A stretch of 64,000 nt of DNA from Taklimakanibacter sp050246735 (GCA_050246735.1 JBFWVM010000005.1:1-64000), one strand, 5' to 3'; positions 26,391-35,970 are shown, numbered from the stretch's first letter. Notes: generated by a model not told the origin, from the sequence alone. A program made the numbers and translations.

Positions 26391-26440
26391 CCCCTTCTCC
26401 CGCTTGCGGGAGAAGGTGGCCGAAGGCCGGATGAGGGTGC
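26391..26440. repeat. CTTCTCCCGC hairpin repeat downstream of the TRAP permease
   Basis: CTTCTCCCGC (26394-26403) pairs with GCGGGAGAAG (26406-26415), followed by GTGGCCGAAGGCCGGATGAGGG, a widely dispersed alphaproteobacterial element. Between convergent genes it may act as a bidirectional terminator. A second copy of the hairpin ends the window (63979-64000). Confidence 0.7.
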
Positions 26441-26491
26441 TGGTTCAACATCACAACAGCTCTATCGCATAAGTGCCGGCGGATCGGCCAT

Positions 26492-27385
26492 TTACTCCTT
26501 CACCGCGCCGGTCATCGAGGAGACATAGTGCTCGACGAAGAAGGAATAGAGGATGACGACCGGCAGCGAGCCGATGAGCGCGCCGGCCATGAGCGCTCCC
26601 CATTCATAGACGTCGCTGCGCACGAGCTCGGTGAGGACCCCGACCGGCACGGTCTTCTTCTCCGACGACTGGATGAAGGTCAGGGCGTAGATGAATTCGT
26701 TCCATGACAGCGTGAAGGCGAAGATGCCGGCCGAGATCAGCCCCGGCACGGCGAGCGGCAGCACGATCCTGGTGAGGATCTGCCAGCGCGTGGCGCCGTC
26801 GATGAGCGCGCATTCCTCGAGCTCGTAGGGTATGGAGCGGAAATAGCCCATCAGCAGCCAGGTGCAGAAGGGGATGAGGAAGGTCGGGTAGGTCAGGATC
26901 AGCGCGAAGGGCGTGTCATAGAGGCCGAGCTTGAACACCATCACCGCGAGCGGGATGAACAGGATCGACGGCGGTACCAGATAGGCGAGGAAGATGGCGA
27001 GCCCGACGCTGCGCGCGCCGGTGAAGCGCAGCCGCTCGATCGCATAGGCGGCGAAGACCGAGGCGAGGAGCGACAGGAAGGTGGCGGCGACCGAGATCAG
27101 CACCGTGTTGAGGAGCCAGCCCGGATAGGAGGTCTCGAACAGCAGGTAGCGTATATGGTCGAGCGTCGGCCGCACCACCCAGAAGGGGCTGAAATTCTTG
27201 TAGTCTGTCAGTTCCTCGTTAGGCTTGAAGGCGGTGATCGCCATCCAGTAGAACGGGAACAGCAGCACGAAGACGAAGATGGCGAGCGGCAGGTAGACGA
27301 CGACGAGGCGTCGGGGCAGGCGCTCGAGATAGCCCATGCCGCCTTCGTCGCCGGCGGAAACGGGGGAGCGCGCCGGTCCGGCCAT
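26492..27385 (-). CDS. CUT1 sugar ABC transporter permease (MalG/UgpE type)
   Basis: 297 aa with six helices. N-terminal VVVYLPLAIFVFVLLFPFYWMAITAFKPNEEL and the docking loop LEECALIDGATRWQILTRIVLPLAVPG are diagnostic. It is the last gene of the operon ATPase, binding protein, permease, permease. Its ATG shares one base with the upstream permease stop (TGATG). Confidence 0.94.
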   Translation of the reverse strand: MAGPARSPVSAGDEGGMGYLERLPRRLVVVYLPLAIFVFVLLFPFYWMAITAFKPNEELTDYKNFSPFWVVRPTLDHIRYLLFETSYPGWLLNTVLISVAATFLSLLASVFAAYAIERLRFTGARSVGLAIFLAYLVPPSILFIPLAVMVFKLGLYDTPFALILTYPTFLIPFCTWLLMGYFRSIPYELEECALIDGATRWQILTRIVLPLAVPGLISAGIFAFTLSWNEFIYALTFIQSSEKKTVPVGVLTELVRSDVYEWGALMAGALIGSLPVVILYSFFVEHYVSSMTGAVKE

Positions 27386-28344
27386 CAGTCTTTCCCGCCC
27401 TGCTGCCAGCGCCGCCGCTGCAATCCGAAATAGCTGAACAGGATGGCGGCCAGGAGGAAGGGGATCATGGCGACGGCGATCGCCGCCCCCTCGCCGAGAT
27501 TGCCGCCGGAAATGCCGCGCTGGAAGCTCAATGTGGCCATCAGATGCGTGGCGTTCACCGGCCCGCCGCGCGTCAGCACATAGATGAGCTGGAAGTCGGT
27601 GAAGGTGAACAGCACCGAGAAGGTCATCACGATGGCGATGATCGGGGTGAGCAGCGGGAAGGTCACGAAGCGGAAGCGCTGCCAGGAGGTGGCGCCGTCG
27701 AGCGTCGCCGCCTCGTAGAGCGAGGGCGGTATGGTCTGGAGGCCGGCGAGCAGCGTGATGGCGACGAAAGGAATGCCGCGCCAGATATTGGCGGCGATGA
27801 CCGAGGCGCGCGCATTGGTCGGGTCGCCGAGGAAGTTGATCGGTGCCTCGATGAGCCCCGTCTTCTGCAGCACATAGGACAGGATCGAGAACTGCGCGTC
27901 GTATATCCACCAGAAGGCGATGGCCGAGAGCACCGTCGGCACCACCCAGGGCAGGAGCACGATGGCCCGCAGGAAGGCCTTGCAGGGCAGCTTCTCGTTG
28001 AGCAGCAGCGCCAGCCACAGGCCGAGGGCGAATTTCAGGATGGAGGCGGCGACCGTGTAGAGCAGCGTGTTGAAGACAGCGAGCCAGAAGACGTTGTCGT
28101 TCCACAGGAACTCGTAGTTCTCGAGCCCGACATAGATGCCGGAGCGGCCGATGCGCTCGTCGGTGAAGCCGAGCCAGACGCCGAGGCCGAGCGGATAAGT
28201 GAGGAAGACGAGCAGCAGCGCCGCCGCCGGCAGGAGGAACAGGAGCCCGAGCCCCAGCCGGCTGTTCTCGAGCCGGCGCAGCAGCGGCACGGCCTGCGCG
28301 GCGGACCCTATGGCTGTGGTGTCGGCCATCGCCTGTTCGTTCAT
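27385..28344 (-). CDS. CUT1 sugar ABC transporter permease (MalF/UgpA type)
   Basis: 319 aa with six helices. YEAATLDGATSWQRFRFVTFPLL is the EAA loop. Start uncertain: ATGs at 28362, 28344 and 28329 are all in frame and none has a clear ribosome-binding site. 28344 is preferred because 28362 is only 8 bp from the repeat at 28370. The repeat lies between this gene and the binding-protein gene. Confidence 0.9.
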   Translation of the reverse strand: MNEQAMADTTAIGSAAQAVPLLRRLENSRLGLGLLFLLPAAALLLVFLTYPLGLGVWLGFTDERIGRSGIYVGLENYEFLWNDNVFWLAVFNTLLYTVAASILKFALGLWLALLLNEKLPCKAFLRAIVLLPWVVPTVLSAIAFWWIYDAQFSILSYVLQKTGLIEAPINFLGDPTNARASVIAANIWRGIPFVAITLLAGLQTIPPSLYEAATLDGATSWQRFRFVTFPLLTPIIAIVMTFSVLFTFTDFQLIYVLTRGGPVNATHLMATLSFQRGISGGNLGEGAAIAVAMIPFLLAAILFSYFGLQRRRWQQGGKD

Positions 28345-28369
28345 CTCAACATGCCGTCCCATCCCGACT

Positions 28370-28464
28370 CGTCATGGCCGCCCTCGAGGCGGCCATCCAG
28401 CCCTTCCATGTAACGGCCGTATGGTGTTGAGGCTGGATGGCCGGGTCGTAGCCCGGCCATGACG
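28370..28464. repeat. CGTCATGGCC-bounded palindromic repeat, copy 3
   Basis: Arms CGTCATGGCC (28370-28379) and GGCCATGACG (28455-28464) with CATCCAGCC and GGCTGGATGG as inner arms. It sits inside the CUT1 operon, where a folded transcript could modulate the binding-protein to permease ratio. Confidence 0.78.
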
Positions 28465-28476
28465 AGCGGAGGACCA

Positions 28477-29784
28477 TCACACCCGATAGTAGCGGTTGGC
28501 CCGCTTCTCGGCGCGCTCCATGGCGGCTTGCGGCGTCTGCTGGCCGGTGACCGCCTCGGCGAACATGTCGACCAGCACGTAATCGGCCATGACCGCGGCC
28601 GAGGCATAGCCGAGAGGTCCGGCATAGCCGTTGTTGCGCAAGGTCTCCGACGCCTTGGCATAGGGTGCTGCCGCGGGATCTTCCGTCCACACCGGATTGT
28701 CGGCGAAGGCCTTGAGCGTCTGGCAGCAATAGCCGCTCGACTTCGCGATCCATTCGCTCATCTGCGGCTCTTCGAACATGAATTGCAGATAGGCTTTCGC
28801 CGCGTTCGGATATTTCGTGTACTTGAAGATGACGGCGCTGGTCACCTGGTAGAGCTCGACCGCCTTGCCGACCGGCCCGATCGGCATGTTGGTGGTGCGG
28901 ATGTCCTTGGCGATCTCGGCGAGCTTCGGGTCGTTCTTCGCCGAATAATAGGCGGAGATGCCGTTGGCGATGACCGACAGCTCGCCGGCCAGGAAGGCAC
29001 GGTTGTTGTTGACGTCGAGCCAGCCCTCGGTGCCGGGGATGAAGGTCTTGTAGAGCTCCATCGCGTATTCGATGGCCTTGAGCGTCTCCGGGCTGTTGAT
29101 CGTGACCTGGCTGTTCTCGTCGACCATCTTGCCGCCATGGCTCCACAGCAGCCAATGCGCGTAGTTGTTGCCGTCGCCCACGCCGTGGCCGTGGGTGAAG
29201 CCGACCGGATGGCCGCTCTTCTGCAGCGCCTGGCAGAGCTTGAGGAACTCGTCCGTGGTCTTGGGGAATTCCGCGAAGCCCGCTTCCTTCACCCAGCTCT
29301 CGCGATAGACGATGGCATTGCCGATGGTGGCGAGCGGCAGGCCGATGAAGGCGCCGTCGCGCGTCGCATAGCTCTTCGGCCCGTCATACCAGCCGCCATA
29401 TTTGTCGCCGAGATAGCCCGCGACATCGCTCACATCGAGCAGCTTGTCGGGATACTGGTGCGGATCGTCGAACCACACGAACATGAGGTCGGGGCCGGAT
29501 CCGACATTGGCGGCGACCGCGGCCTTGGGCCGGATATCCTCCCAGCTCTCCTTGTCGACGCGCACCTCGACGCCCGTCGCCTCGGTGAACTTCTTGGTGT
29601 TGGCGAGCCACTGGTCCTCGTCGCCCTTGACGAAGGGCGACCAGCGCAGGAGCCTGAGGCTCGCTCCTTCTTCCGGCTTGAAGGTGAGGTCCTGCGCCCG
29701 GGCCGTGCCGAGCGCCGGCGGCAGAAGCAATCCGGCCGAAGCGCCGGCCGTTGTCTTGAGCAAGTCGCGCCGTGTGAAAGCCAT
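28477..29784 (-). CDS. Sugar ABC transporter substrate-binding protein, family 1
   Basis: 435 aa. Twin-arginine signal (TRRDLLKTTAG) with cleavage near ARAQ. The mature region shows the family 1 pattern LRLLRWSPFV and later FAEFPKTTDEFLKLC. The ATG at 29784 follows a strong AAGGAGG lying in the end of the ATPase gene. It is the ligand receptor of the CUT1 importer. The divergent AraD1-family gene suggests a pentose, aldonate or related sugar as ligand. Confidence 0.92.
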   Translation of the reverse strand: MAFTRRDLLKTTAGASAGLLLPPALGTARAQDLTFKPEEGASLRLLRWSPFVKGDEDQWLANTKKFTEATGVEVRVDKESWEDIRPKAAVAANVGSGPDLMFVWFDDPHQYPDKLLDVSDVAGYLGDKYGGWYDGPKSYATRDGAFIGLPLATIGNAIVYRESWVKEAGFAEFPKTTDEFLKLCQALQKSGHPVGFTHGHGVGDGNNYAHWLLWSHGGKMVDENSQVTINSPETLKAIEYAMELYKTFIPGTEGWLDVNNNRAFLAGELSVIANGISAYYSAKNDPKLAEIAKDIRTTNMPIGPVGKAVELYQVTSAVIFKYTKYPNAAKAYLQFMFEEPQMSEWIAKSSGYCCQTLKAFADNPVWTEDPAAAPYAKASETLRNNGYAGPLGYASAAVMADYVLVDMFAEAVTGQQTPQAAMERAEKRANRYYRV

Positions 29785-29798
29785 CGTTTTCCTCCTTT

Positions 29799-30872
<1,074 letters not shown>

Positions 30873-31111
30873 GCGCCGGCGATCCTCCCATCCCGCACGT
30901 CGGTGTTCGTGGCCCTCGATTGCGTGCGCGGGTTCGAACGATACGAATGCCATGTGGCCGCCGCAAGCCGAGGAACCGCTTTATTCGACAAAAGGCTAAT
31001 GCCCGCCGCAGCGTAAGAAACGCTTGAAATTCGGGCCGTCTTCCCGCAAGTCTTGCTATCACGCGGAATTGTATGACAAAAAACAAGTAAAGAATGGGAG
31101 ACAGGGATCGG

Positions 31112-32104
31112 ATGCTTCTGTCGCAGGTGAAATGCAAGAACGGCACGGGCGTCGTCGTGCGCGAGGCGGGGGCGCCCGGACGCATCGTCAAGGGCGCGAC
31201 GAGCGTCTATGATCTGGCGCTGGCGGCGGCGGAGACCGGCGCGTCCCTGGCCGACAAGGTGGGCAGCCAGGGCCTCGGCGAGGAGATCGATCTCGAGCGC
31301 GCCTATGCGATGGGCGACGTTCTGGCGCCGATCATCCACCGCAACCCGGCCAGTCTGCATCTGACCGGCACCGGCCTCACCCATCTGGGCTCGGCCGCGA
31401 CCCGCGACGCCATGCACAGGAACCTCAAGGAGACCGACGGCGAGACGCTGACCGACTCGATGAAGATCTTCCGCATGGGTCTCGAAGGCGGTAAGCCCCG
31501 GCCGGGCGAGGTCGGCGTGCAGCCGGAATGGTTCTACAAGGGCAACGGCGCCACGGCTACGGGCCCGGGCGCGCCGCTTCTGTCGCCTGCCTTCGCGCTC
31601 GACGGCGGCGAGGAGCCCGAGATCGCCGGCATCTATGTGATCTCCAGGGACGGCACGCCCTTCCGGGTCGGCTTCGCCCTGTCGAACGAATTCTCCGACC
31701 ACGTGACCGAGCGCATCAACTATCTCTATCTCGCGCATTCGAAGCTCAGGCCGGCGAGCTTCGGCCCCGAGATCAGGGTCGGCGCGCCGCCGGCGGATAT
31801 TCGCGGCATGTCGCGCATCCGGCGCGGCGGCCGGGTGGTCTGGGAGAAGCCGTTCCTGTCGGGCGAGGCGAACATGTCGCACAGCTTCGCCAATCTCGAG
31901 CATCATCATTTCAAATACGGTCTCTTCCGCCAGCCGGGCGATGTCCATGTCCATATGTTCGGCACCGCCACCCTCTCCTTCGCCGACGGGATCAGGCCGG
32001 AGGACGGCGACGTGTTCGAGATCGACTGCGCCGATTTCGGCCTGCCTTTGCGCAATCCACTGAAGATCGCCGCGGACGAGACGGTCAGGGTCCACATTCT
32101 GTAG
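31112..32104 (+). CDS. AraD1/GguC family protein (FAH fold, sugar-acid dehydratase type)
   Basis: 330 aa fumarylacetoacetate-hydrolase-like protein. The segment TGTGLTHLGSAATRDAMH and EWFYKGNG characterise the AraD1 group, which includes L-2-keto-3-deoxyarabonate dehydratases. The reaction would convert a 2-keto-3-deoxy sugar acid to a 2,5-dioxo acid. ATG 31112 is preferred to 31094 because GGGAG and AGGGA lie just upstream. Divergent from the CUT1 importer, it hints that the importer takes up a pentose or aldonate. No other pathway enzyme is adjacent, so the exact substrate is open. Confidence 0.87.
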   Translation: MLLSQVKCKNGTGVVVREAGAPGRIVKGATSVYDLALAAAETGASLADKVGSQGLGEEIDLERAYAMGDVLAPIIHRNPASLHLTGTGLTHLGSAATRDAMHRNLKETDGETLTDSMKIFRMGLEGGKPRPGEVGVQPEWFYKGNGATATGPGAPLLSPAFALDGGEEPEIAGIYVISRDGTPFRVGFALSNEFSDHVTERINYLYLAHSKLRPASFGPEIRVGAPPADIRGMSRIRRGGRVVWEKPFLSGEANMSHSFANLEHHHFKYGLFRQPGDVHVHMFGTATLSFADGIRPEDGDVFEIDCADFGLPLRNPLKIAADETVRVHIL

Positions 32105-32165
32105 AGGCGCGGCGCCGCGCCGGCCGCGCGCGCTGCCGAGTCCATCGCCATTGGAAGTGCCGATA

Positions 32166-32654
32166 TCATTCGGGCATGACGACCGTCAGATAGGGCGCCG
32201 ACGGCTTTTCCGCATCGCCGGTGATGGCCGGGACCTGATGGCGGACGGGCTTCAGGCTCTTCAGATAGGCGGCGAGCGCATGGGCGTCGGCGTCCGTCAG
32301 CTTGCCGTAATGGCCGTAAGGCATCGCCGGCGCGAGGATGCGCCCGTCCGGACGCTCCCCGGTGCGCACCGCCTTGATGATGTCCTCGGCGCTCCAGCCG
32401 CCGAGACCGGTCTCGCGGTCGGGTGTCAGGTTGGGCGGATAGAAGATGCCGAGCCCCGGGATCCGGAAGCCGACCTCGGAGCCGGCGAGATAGCGTTCGG
32501 GATCGGGCTTGCCGAGGAACACGCCGGTCGTGTGGCAGCCGCCGCAATCCATGATGGTGGCGAGATATTCGCCGCGGCTTGCCGCATCGTCGGCGATGGC
32601 GCCGCCCGGGACGAGAGTCAGCAGGCCTGCCGCCGCAAACAGTGATTTTCGCAT
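32166..32654 (-). CDS. Periplasmic cytochrome c (monoheme, class I)
   Basis: 162 aa. Sec signal peptide (to about residue 21), heme-attachment motif C37-G-G-C40-H41, and probable axial ligand M111 in APAMPYGHYG. The PPNLTPDRETGLGGW stretch is typical of cytochrome c subunits that accept electrons from periplasmic alcohol, aldehyde or isoquinoline-type dehydrogenases. No such dehydrogenase is adjacent, so it is an orphan electron carrier here. ATG 32654 has GGAG upstream. Confidence 0.9.
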   Translation of the reverse strand: MRKSLFAAAGLLTLVPGGAIADDAASRGEYLATIMDCGGCHTTGVFLGKPDPERYLAGSEVGFRIPGLGIFYPPNLTPDRETGLGGWSAEDIIKAVRTGERPDGRILAPAMPYGHYGKLTDADAHALAAYLKSLKPVRHQVPAITGDAEKPSAPYLTVVMPE

Positions 32655-32679
32655 GATCGCTCCATTGAGGTGATGTGGC

Positions 32680-33306
32680 TCAGGATCTTCGCCGCGGCGT
32701 CCTGGCGGCCTCCACCAATGCGCGGATGGCCCATTGCTTGACCTTGCGCGCTTCCGCGTCGCTCGTCTGCAGGACGTCCTTGCAGACCACGAACCCTTCC
32801 GTCCCCACGATGAGGGCCAGCGCCTTGGGCAGGAGCTCGAGGGCGGCGGGATCGAATTCGCTCCGCCCGGGCCTGAGGGCCGCTTCGATCAGGGGCGTGC
32901 GGCGGTTCTGGCGGGGCGGGATGTCGCTGTCGGCGCCGCCCTTGAGGATGCGCTGCAGCGAATGCACCAGCATCATCCTGAGCGACGGCTCGTGGGCGAG
33001 GATCATGTCGTGGAACATCGTGTCGACGAGAGTGAGGCGCTCGACCGGATCGCCCGGTGCGCCGTCCCGGAAGAGCTCGTCGGCATCCGGCACGGCGATG
33101 TCGAGCGACGCCTCGACGAGCAGCGCCTCGACGCCCGGGAAATAGCGGTAGGCGGTGGCGCGCGAGACCATGGCTTCGTCGGCGATTTCTTCGAGACTCG
33201 GAGTCCTGCGCTGCTTCATGAGGCGCGCCGCCGCCTGCAGCAGGTCCTTGCGGGTGCGCCTGCGCTGGTTGGCGCGGCCGGCTCCATCGCCGTCCATCCG
33301 CGTCAT
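32680..33306 (-). CDS. TetR family transcriptional regulator
   Basis: 208 aa. N-terminal TetR HTH (about residues 10-60): RKDLLQAAARLM, IADEAMVSRATAYRYFPGVEALL. The C-terminal ligand domain is unassigned. The ATG at 33306 overlaps the SnoaL-like stop as ATGA. ATG 33297 is a good alternative, with AGGA nine bases upstream. It is probably co-transcribed with the SnoaL-like gene from a promoter that carries a palindrome in its spacer, suggesting autoregulation. Confidence 0.92.
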   Translation of the reverse strand: MTRMDGDGAGRANQRRRTRKDLLQAAARLMKQRRTPSLEEIADEAMVSRATAYRYFPGVEALLVEASLDIAVPDADELFRDGAPGDPVERLTLVDTMFHDMILAHEPSLRMMLVHSLQRILKGGADSDIPPRQNRRTPLIEAALRPGRSEFDPAALELLPKALALIVGTEGFVVCKDVLQTSDAEARKVKQWAIRALVEAARTPRRRS

Positions 33307-33722
33307 TCCTGCGGCAATTGCCGCATGATGGCGGCGAGATCGACCCATACGTTCTCGCGGCCGATCTCGCCGGCGGCGGTGAACTCGATGACGTGAAGCA
33401 GCCGGAATTCGAGCGGCCTGCCGCGGCCCTCAAGTCCGAAAGGCCGTCCCGGCGCACGTCCCTCCCACAGCGATTCGTCGACCAGGAAGGTCTCGCCATG
33501 GAGCCGCCGCAGGCTCCGCACGCGGCTTTCGGACAGATCGGCGAACAGGCTCTCGTAGAAGGCGCGCGCCGCGGCGCGGCCATGCGACGGCCCGGCGGGC
33601 CAGCCGACGACGTCGTGCACGGCATCGGGCGCCAATGTCGCCAGCACGCCCTCCACGTCGTCGCGGGCCTCGAAGCCGAAATGCTCGTCGAGCTTACGGT
33701 CCATCTCCGCAGGGGTCAGCAT
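33303..33722 (-). CDS. SnoaL-like (NTF2 fold) protein
   Basis: 139 aa of the SnoaL/polyketide-cyclase-like fold: LDEHFGFEARDDVEGVLATLAPDAVHDVVGW at the N-terminus and a beta-rich C-terminus (HVIEFTAAGEIGRENVWVDL). These small proteins can be isomerases, hydrolases or ligand binders, and no specific reaction can be assigned. Start 33722 is chosen because GAGG lies eight bases upstream and the promoter at 33751-33779 rules out the longer frame from 33767. Confidence 0.82.
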   Translation of the reverse strand: MLTPAEMDRKLDEHFGFEARDDVEGVLATLAPDAVHDVVGWPAGPSHGRAAARAFYESLFADLSESRVRSLRRLHGETFLVDESLWEGRAPGRPFGLEGRGRPLEFRLLHVIEFTAAGEIGRENVWVDLAAIMRQLPQE

Positions 33723-33750
33723 CGGGGGGTCCTCGTCTTGTTCGAGAAGT

Positions 33751-33779
33751 TCTATAATGAGATTCATGTCTCATGTCAA
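33751..33779 (-). promoter_or_regulatory. Sigma70-type promoter with palindromic operator in its spacer
   Basis: On the minus strand TTGACA (33779-33774), a 17-bp spacer and TATAGA (33756-33751). The region 33757-33774 reads ATGAGA-TTCATG-TCTCAT, an inverted repeat with 6-bp arms that fills the spacer. A TetR protein bound here would block RNA polymerase. The start site would fall near 33744, about 20 nt upstream of the SnoaL-like ATG. Confidence 0.8.
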
Positions 33780-33875
33780 TATCGAAGTATCGAAAATAGA
33801 TGAAGTCTCACATAGGAGGAATGACCCGCTTTGAAATGGAGGGAGAAGGGCCGTCGTCTTCGGCAGCGGCGGCGC

Positions 33876-34403
33876 TCAGAATTCAGGCTTGTCCTGCAGA
33901 TTGGTGACGACGCGCCGGTTCTGCGATTTGCACTCGATCTCCGGGCAGTCGTCGCCGATGCGCTCGCGGCCATAGCCCTTGGCCAGCAGGCGCTCGCGCC
34001 CGATCCCCTGCATGGCGAGATAGTCGCGCACCGCTTCGGCGCGCTTCTGCGACAGCGCGCGCTGCGCCTGCGGCGAGCCCGGATCGTCGGCCGAGCCCTG
34101 CAGCTTGACTTTCCACTGCGGGTACTGGTTGAGCCATTGCGCCTGCTTGTCGAGCGTCGCGCGCGCCACCTCGTCGAGCTCCGCCGAGCTCTGCTTGAAG
34201 AAGGTGCGCCGCCCGACGCTGACCATGAAATCCTCTTCGCTGCCGGGCGTGACGTTGACGCCGCCCCCGACCGGCGCGTTGGTGACGTTGTCGGCGGCCG
34301 TCAGGCCGCTGCCGCCGTCGCCGCCCCTGTTGCTGGCGCAGCCCGCGAGCAGCACGAGGATGCCGAGCGCCGCCGCGGTCTTCCAGCCTCGCCTGCCTGT
34401 CAT
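33876..34403 (-). CDS. OmpA/Pal-like peptidoglycan-associated lipoprotein
   Basis: 175 aa. Lipoprotein signal with lipobox LLAGC (C22), a Gly-rich linker, then an OmpA C-terminal domain (about residues 70-170): LDKQAQWLNQYPQWKVKLQGSADD, RALSQKRAEAVRDYLAMQGI, RLLAKGYGRE. It should anchor the outer membrane to peptidoglycan. It departs from true Pal (GHTDERGT-like loop replaced by GSADDPGSPQ), and no tol genes adjoin. It is followed in the same direction by no other gene and preceded by an L,D-transpeptidase gene 14 bp away. Confidence 0.88.
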   Translation of the reverse strand: MTGRRGWKTAAALGILVLLAGCASNRGGDGGSGLTAADNVTNAPVGGGVNVTPGSEEDFMVSVGRRTFFKQSSAELDEVARATLDKQAQWLNQYPQWKVKLQGSADDPGSPQAQRALSQKRAEAVRDYLAMQGIGRERLLAKGYGRERIGDDCPEIECKSQNRRVVTNLQDKPEF

Positions 34404-34417
34404 GGTTGTTCCCTTCA

Positions 34418-35107
34418 TCACGCCGGCGGCTCGGTGTCGACCGGGGCGCTCTCGTCGATCACCGGGGCCCCCAGATGCTTGAGCACCAGCACGCGCGTGC
34501 CGATCGGGCAGCGCCGGTAGAGATCGATGACGTCCTCCGGGAACATGCGGATGCAGCCCGAGGAGACATCGTTGCCGATCGACCAGGGCTCGAGCGTCCC
34601 ATGCAGGCGATAGCCGAGATCGGCGCCGTTGCGGAAAAGATACAAGGCGCGCGGGCCGAGCGGATTGTCGGGTCCGCCTTCCATGGATTCGGGAAGGTCG
34701 GGCTGGCGCACGCGCATCTCCGGCGGCGGCACCCAGCGCGGCCACAGCGCCTTGCGGTCGATGCGGGCGCGCCCGTACCAGCGGAAGCCGTCGCGCCCGA
34801 CGCCGACGCCGTAGCGCAGGGCGGTCTGGTTCTCGAACACCACATAGAGGAAGTGGTGAGACGTATCGACCACGACGCTGCCGAGCGGCTCGACGCTCTT
34901 GTATTTCACCAGCTGCCGGCGCCATTTCGACTTGATCTTCTTCCAGTTGGTGAGCCGGAAGGTGTGGCCGTTGTCGGTTTCGGTGCCGGCGAAATAGGCC
35001 ATCGCCGATTTGCTGAAGTTCCTGGTCGCGGCATGGGCCCCGGCGGCGAAGCCGGCCATGCCCGCTGCCGCGGCTCCGGACAGAAAATCCCTGCGGTTCA
35101 AAGACAT
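34418..35107 (-). CDS. L,D-transpeptidase (YkuD domain)
   Basis: 229 aa. Twin-arginine signal NRRDFLSG with a following Ala-rich stretch. The catalytic YkuD motif is complete: H169-G-T ... S-S-G-C185-I-R-M. It acts in the periplasm on peptidoglycan (3-3 cross-links) or links proteins to it. It is co-directional with the OmpA-like lipoprotein gene 14 bp downstream. This pairing suggests envelope-wall attachment, possibly lipoprotein tethering. Confidence 0.93.
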   Translation of the reverse strand: MSLNRRDFLSGAAAAGMAGFAAGAHAATRNFSKSAMAYFAGTETDNGHTFRLTNWKKIKSKWRRQLVKYKSVEPLGSVVVDTSHHFLYVVFENQTALRYGVGVGRDGFRWYGRARIDRKALWPRWVPPPEMRVRQPDLPESMEGGPDNPLGPRALYLFRNGADLGYRLHGTLEPWSIGNDVSSGCIRMFPEDVIDLYRRCPIGTRVLVLKHLGAPVIDESAPVDTEPPA

Positions 35108-35227
35108 CGGCTTGAGAAACCCTCGGACGCGACCCCTCTCGCGACGTGGCGGCAATTTACATGATCCGCCGGTCCAAGCCAAGCGCCCGCCTGGCCGGTT
35201 TCGACGACCGTTTTGGCGGATGCGCGG

Positions 35228-35617
35228 TCACGCTTCGCGAGCGCCCTCGTATCCGGCGGCCTTCGCCGCCCTGACGAGCTTGCGGTCGAAGCTCGTGAAG
35301 CCCTCGCAATGCGCCGAGCGACCGAGATGAAGCGCATCCGCGAAATCCATTCCCCTCTCGGCGAGGCCGAGGGAGGTAGCGACGGTCGTCCCGTCCTCGA
35401 CCGTCACGGTGGGGAGGCCCGCGAAGGCGCGCAGCGCACGGGCGACGTCGGCCGGACGATATCCGTAGGTGCTGCGCAGCACCCACTCGGTTTCGAGGAT
35501 CACCGTGACGGCGACGAAGAGCGGCTGGCCGTCGATCAGGTCGCGGGCGCGCCGGGACTGTGTCGGATGGTCGCCGGTCAGGTAGCGGACGACCAGGTTG
35601 GTATCAACCGCGAGCAT
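35228..35617 (-). CDS. PIN-domain toxin (VapC-like)
   Basis: 129 aa PIN nuclease. Acidic metal-binding residues are visible: D5 in LAVDTN, E42/E44 in ILETEW, D91/D94 in MDFADAL and D111 in FTSFD. These enzymes cut specific RNAs. Start 35617 overlaps the upstream antitoxin gene by 14 nt, the classic VapBC arrangement. Confidence 0.92.
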   Translation of the reverse strand: MLAVDTNLVVRYLTGDHPTQSRRARDLIDGQPLFVAVTVILETEWVLRSTYGYRPADVARALRAFAGLPTVTVEDGTTVATSLGLAERGMDFADALHLGRSAHCEGFTSFDRKLVRAAKAAGYEGAREA

Positions 35618-35879
35618 GCCGACGCTTCGCCTCGGCAAGCACGCCGGCATCCATGTCCTCGAGCGTCTTCGGCTCGTCCTTCCACGGCAGCACGCCGAAC
35701 ACGTCTTCCGGCCGCGTCTCGGCAAAGGCGGGCTCGGGCTTCAGCAGCACGCCGTCCGGTGTGTCCTCGACCAAGAGCCGCGTTCCCGCACCCCATTCCC
35801 GCCGTCGGCGGATGGCGCTGGGCAGGATCACCTGTCCCTTGGTGGAGATGGTGGTGGTAAGCTTTTCCGCGCCGGCCAT
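35604..35879 (-). CDS. AbrB/MazE-type antitoxin (VapB-like)
   Basis: 91 aa. SpoVT-AbrB swapped-hairpin DNA-binding domain at about residues 5-50 (TTTISTKGQVILPSAIRRRREW), followed by a short toxin-binding tail. It precedes and overlaps the PIN toxin. It presumably represses its own promoter; a helically spaced direct repeat lies just upstream. Confidence 0.92.
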   Translation of the reverse strand: MAGAEKLTTTISTKGQVILPSAIRRRREWGAGTRLLVEDTPDGVLLKPEPAFAETRPEDVFGVLPWKDEPKTLEDMDAGVLAEAKRRHARG

Positions 35880-35901
35880 GGGCCCGAGCCCTTTTCATAA
35901 A

Positions 35902-35917
35902 GTAAGACGAACGTAAG
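35902..35917. promoter_or_regulatory. Direct repeat upstream of the VapBC-type module
   Basis: GTAAG-ACGAAC-GTAAG: two GTAAG half sites 11 bp apart (one helical turn), 22 bp upstream of the antitoxin ATG. It is a plausible antitoxin binding site, assigned from position only. Confidence 0.4.
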
Positions 35918-35970
35918 ATAACCACTTATGCGCAGTCTTTCAAGGAGCTGTCCGTGAGGGTCAGGTGAGG

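Noticed and set aside
26394..26415. Calling the CTTCTCCCGC hairpin a dedicated TRAP-operon terminator
   Set aside because: The same hairpin recurs at 63979-64000 and has no U-run, so it is reported as a dispersed repeat with possible terminator function.
33723..33767. Longer SnoaL-like protein starting at 33767
   Set aside because: That start would lie within the -10/-35 region of a near-consensus promoter; ATG 33722 has its own ribosome site.
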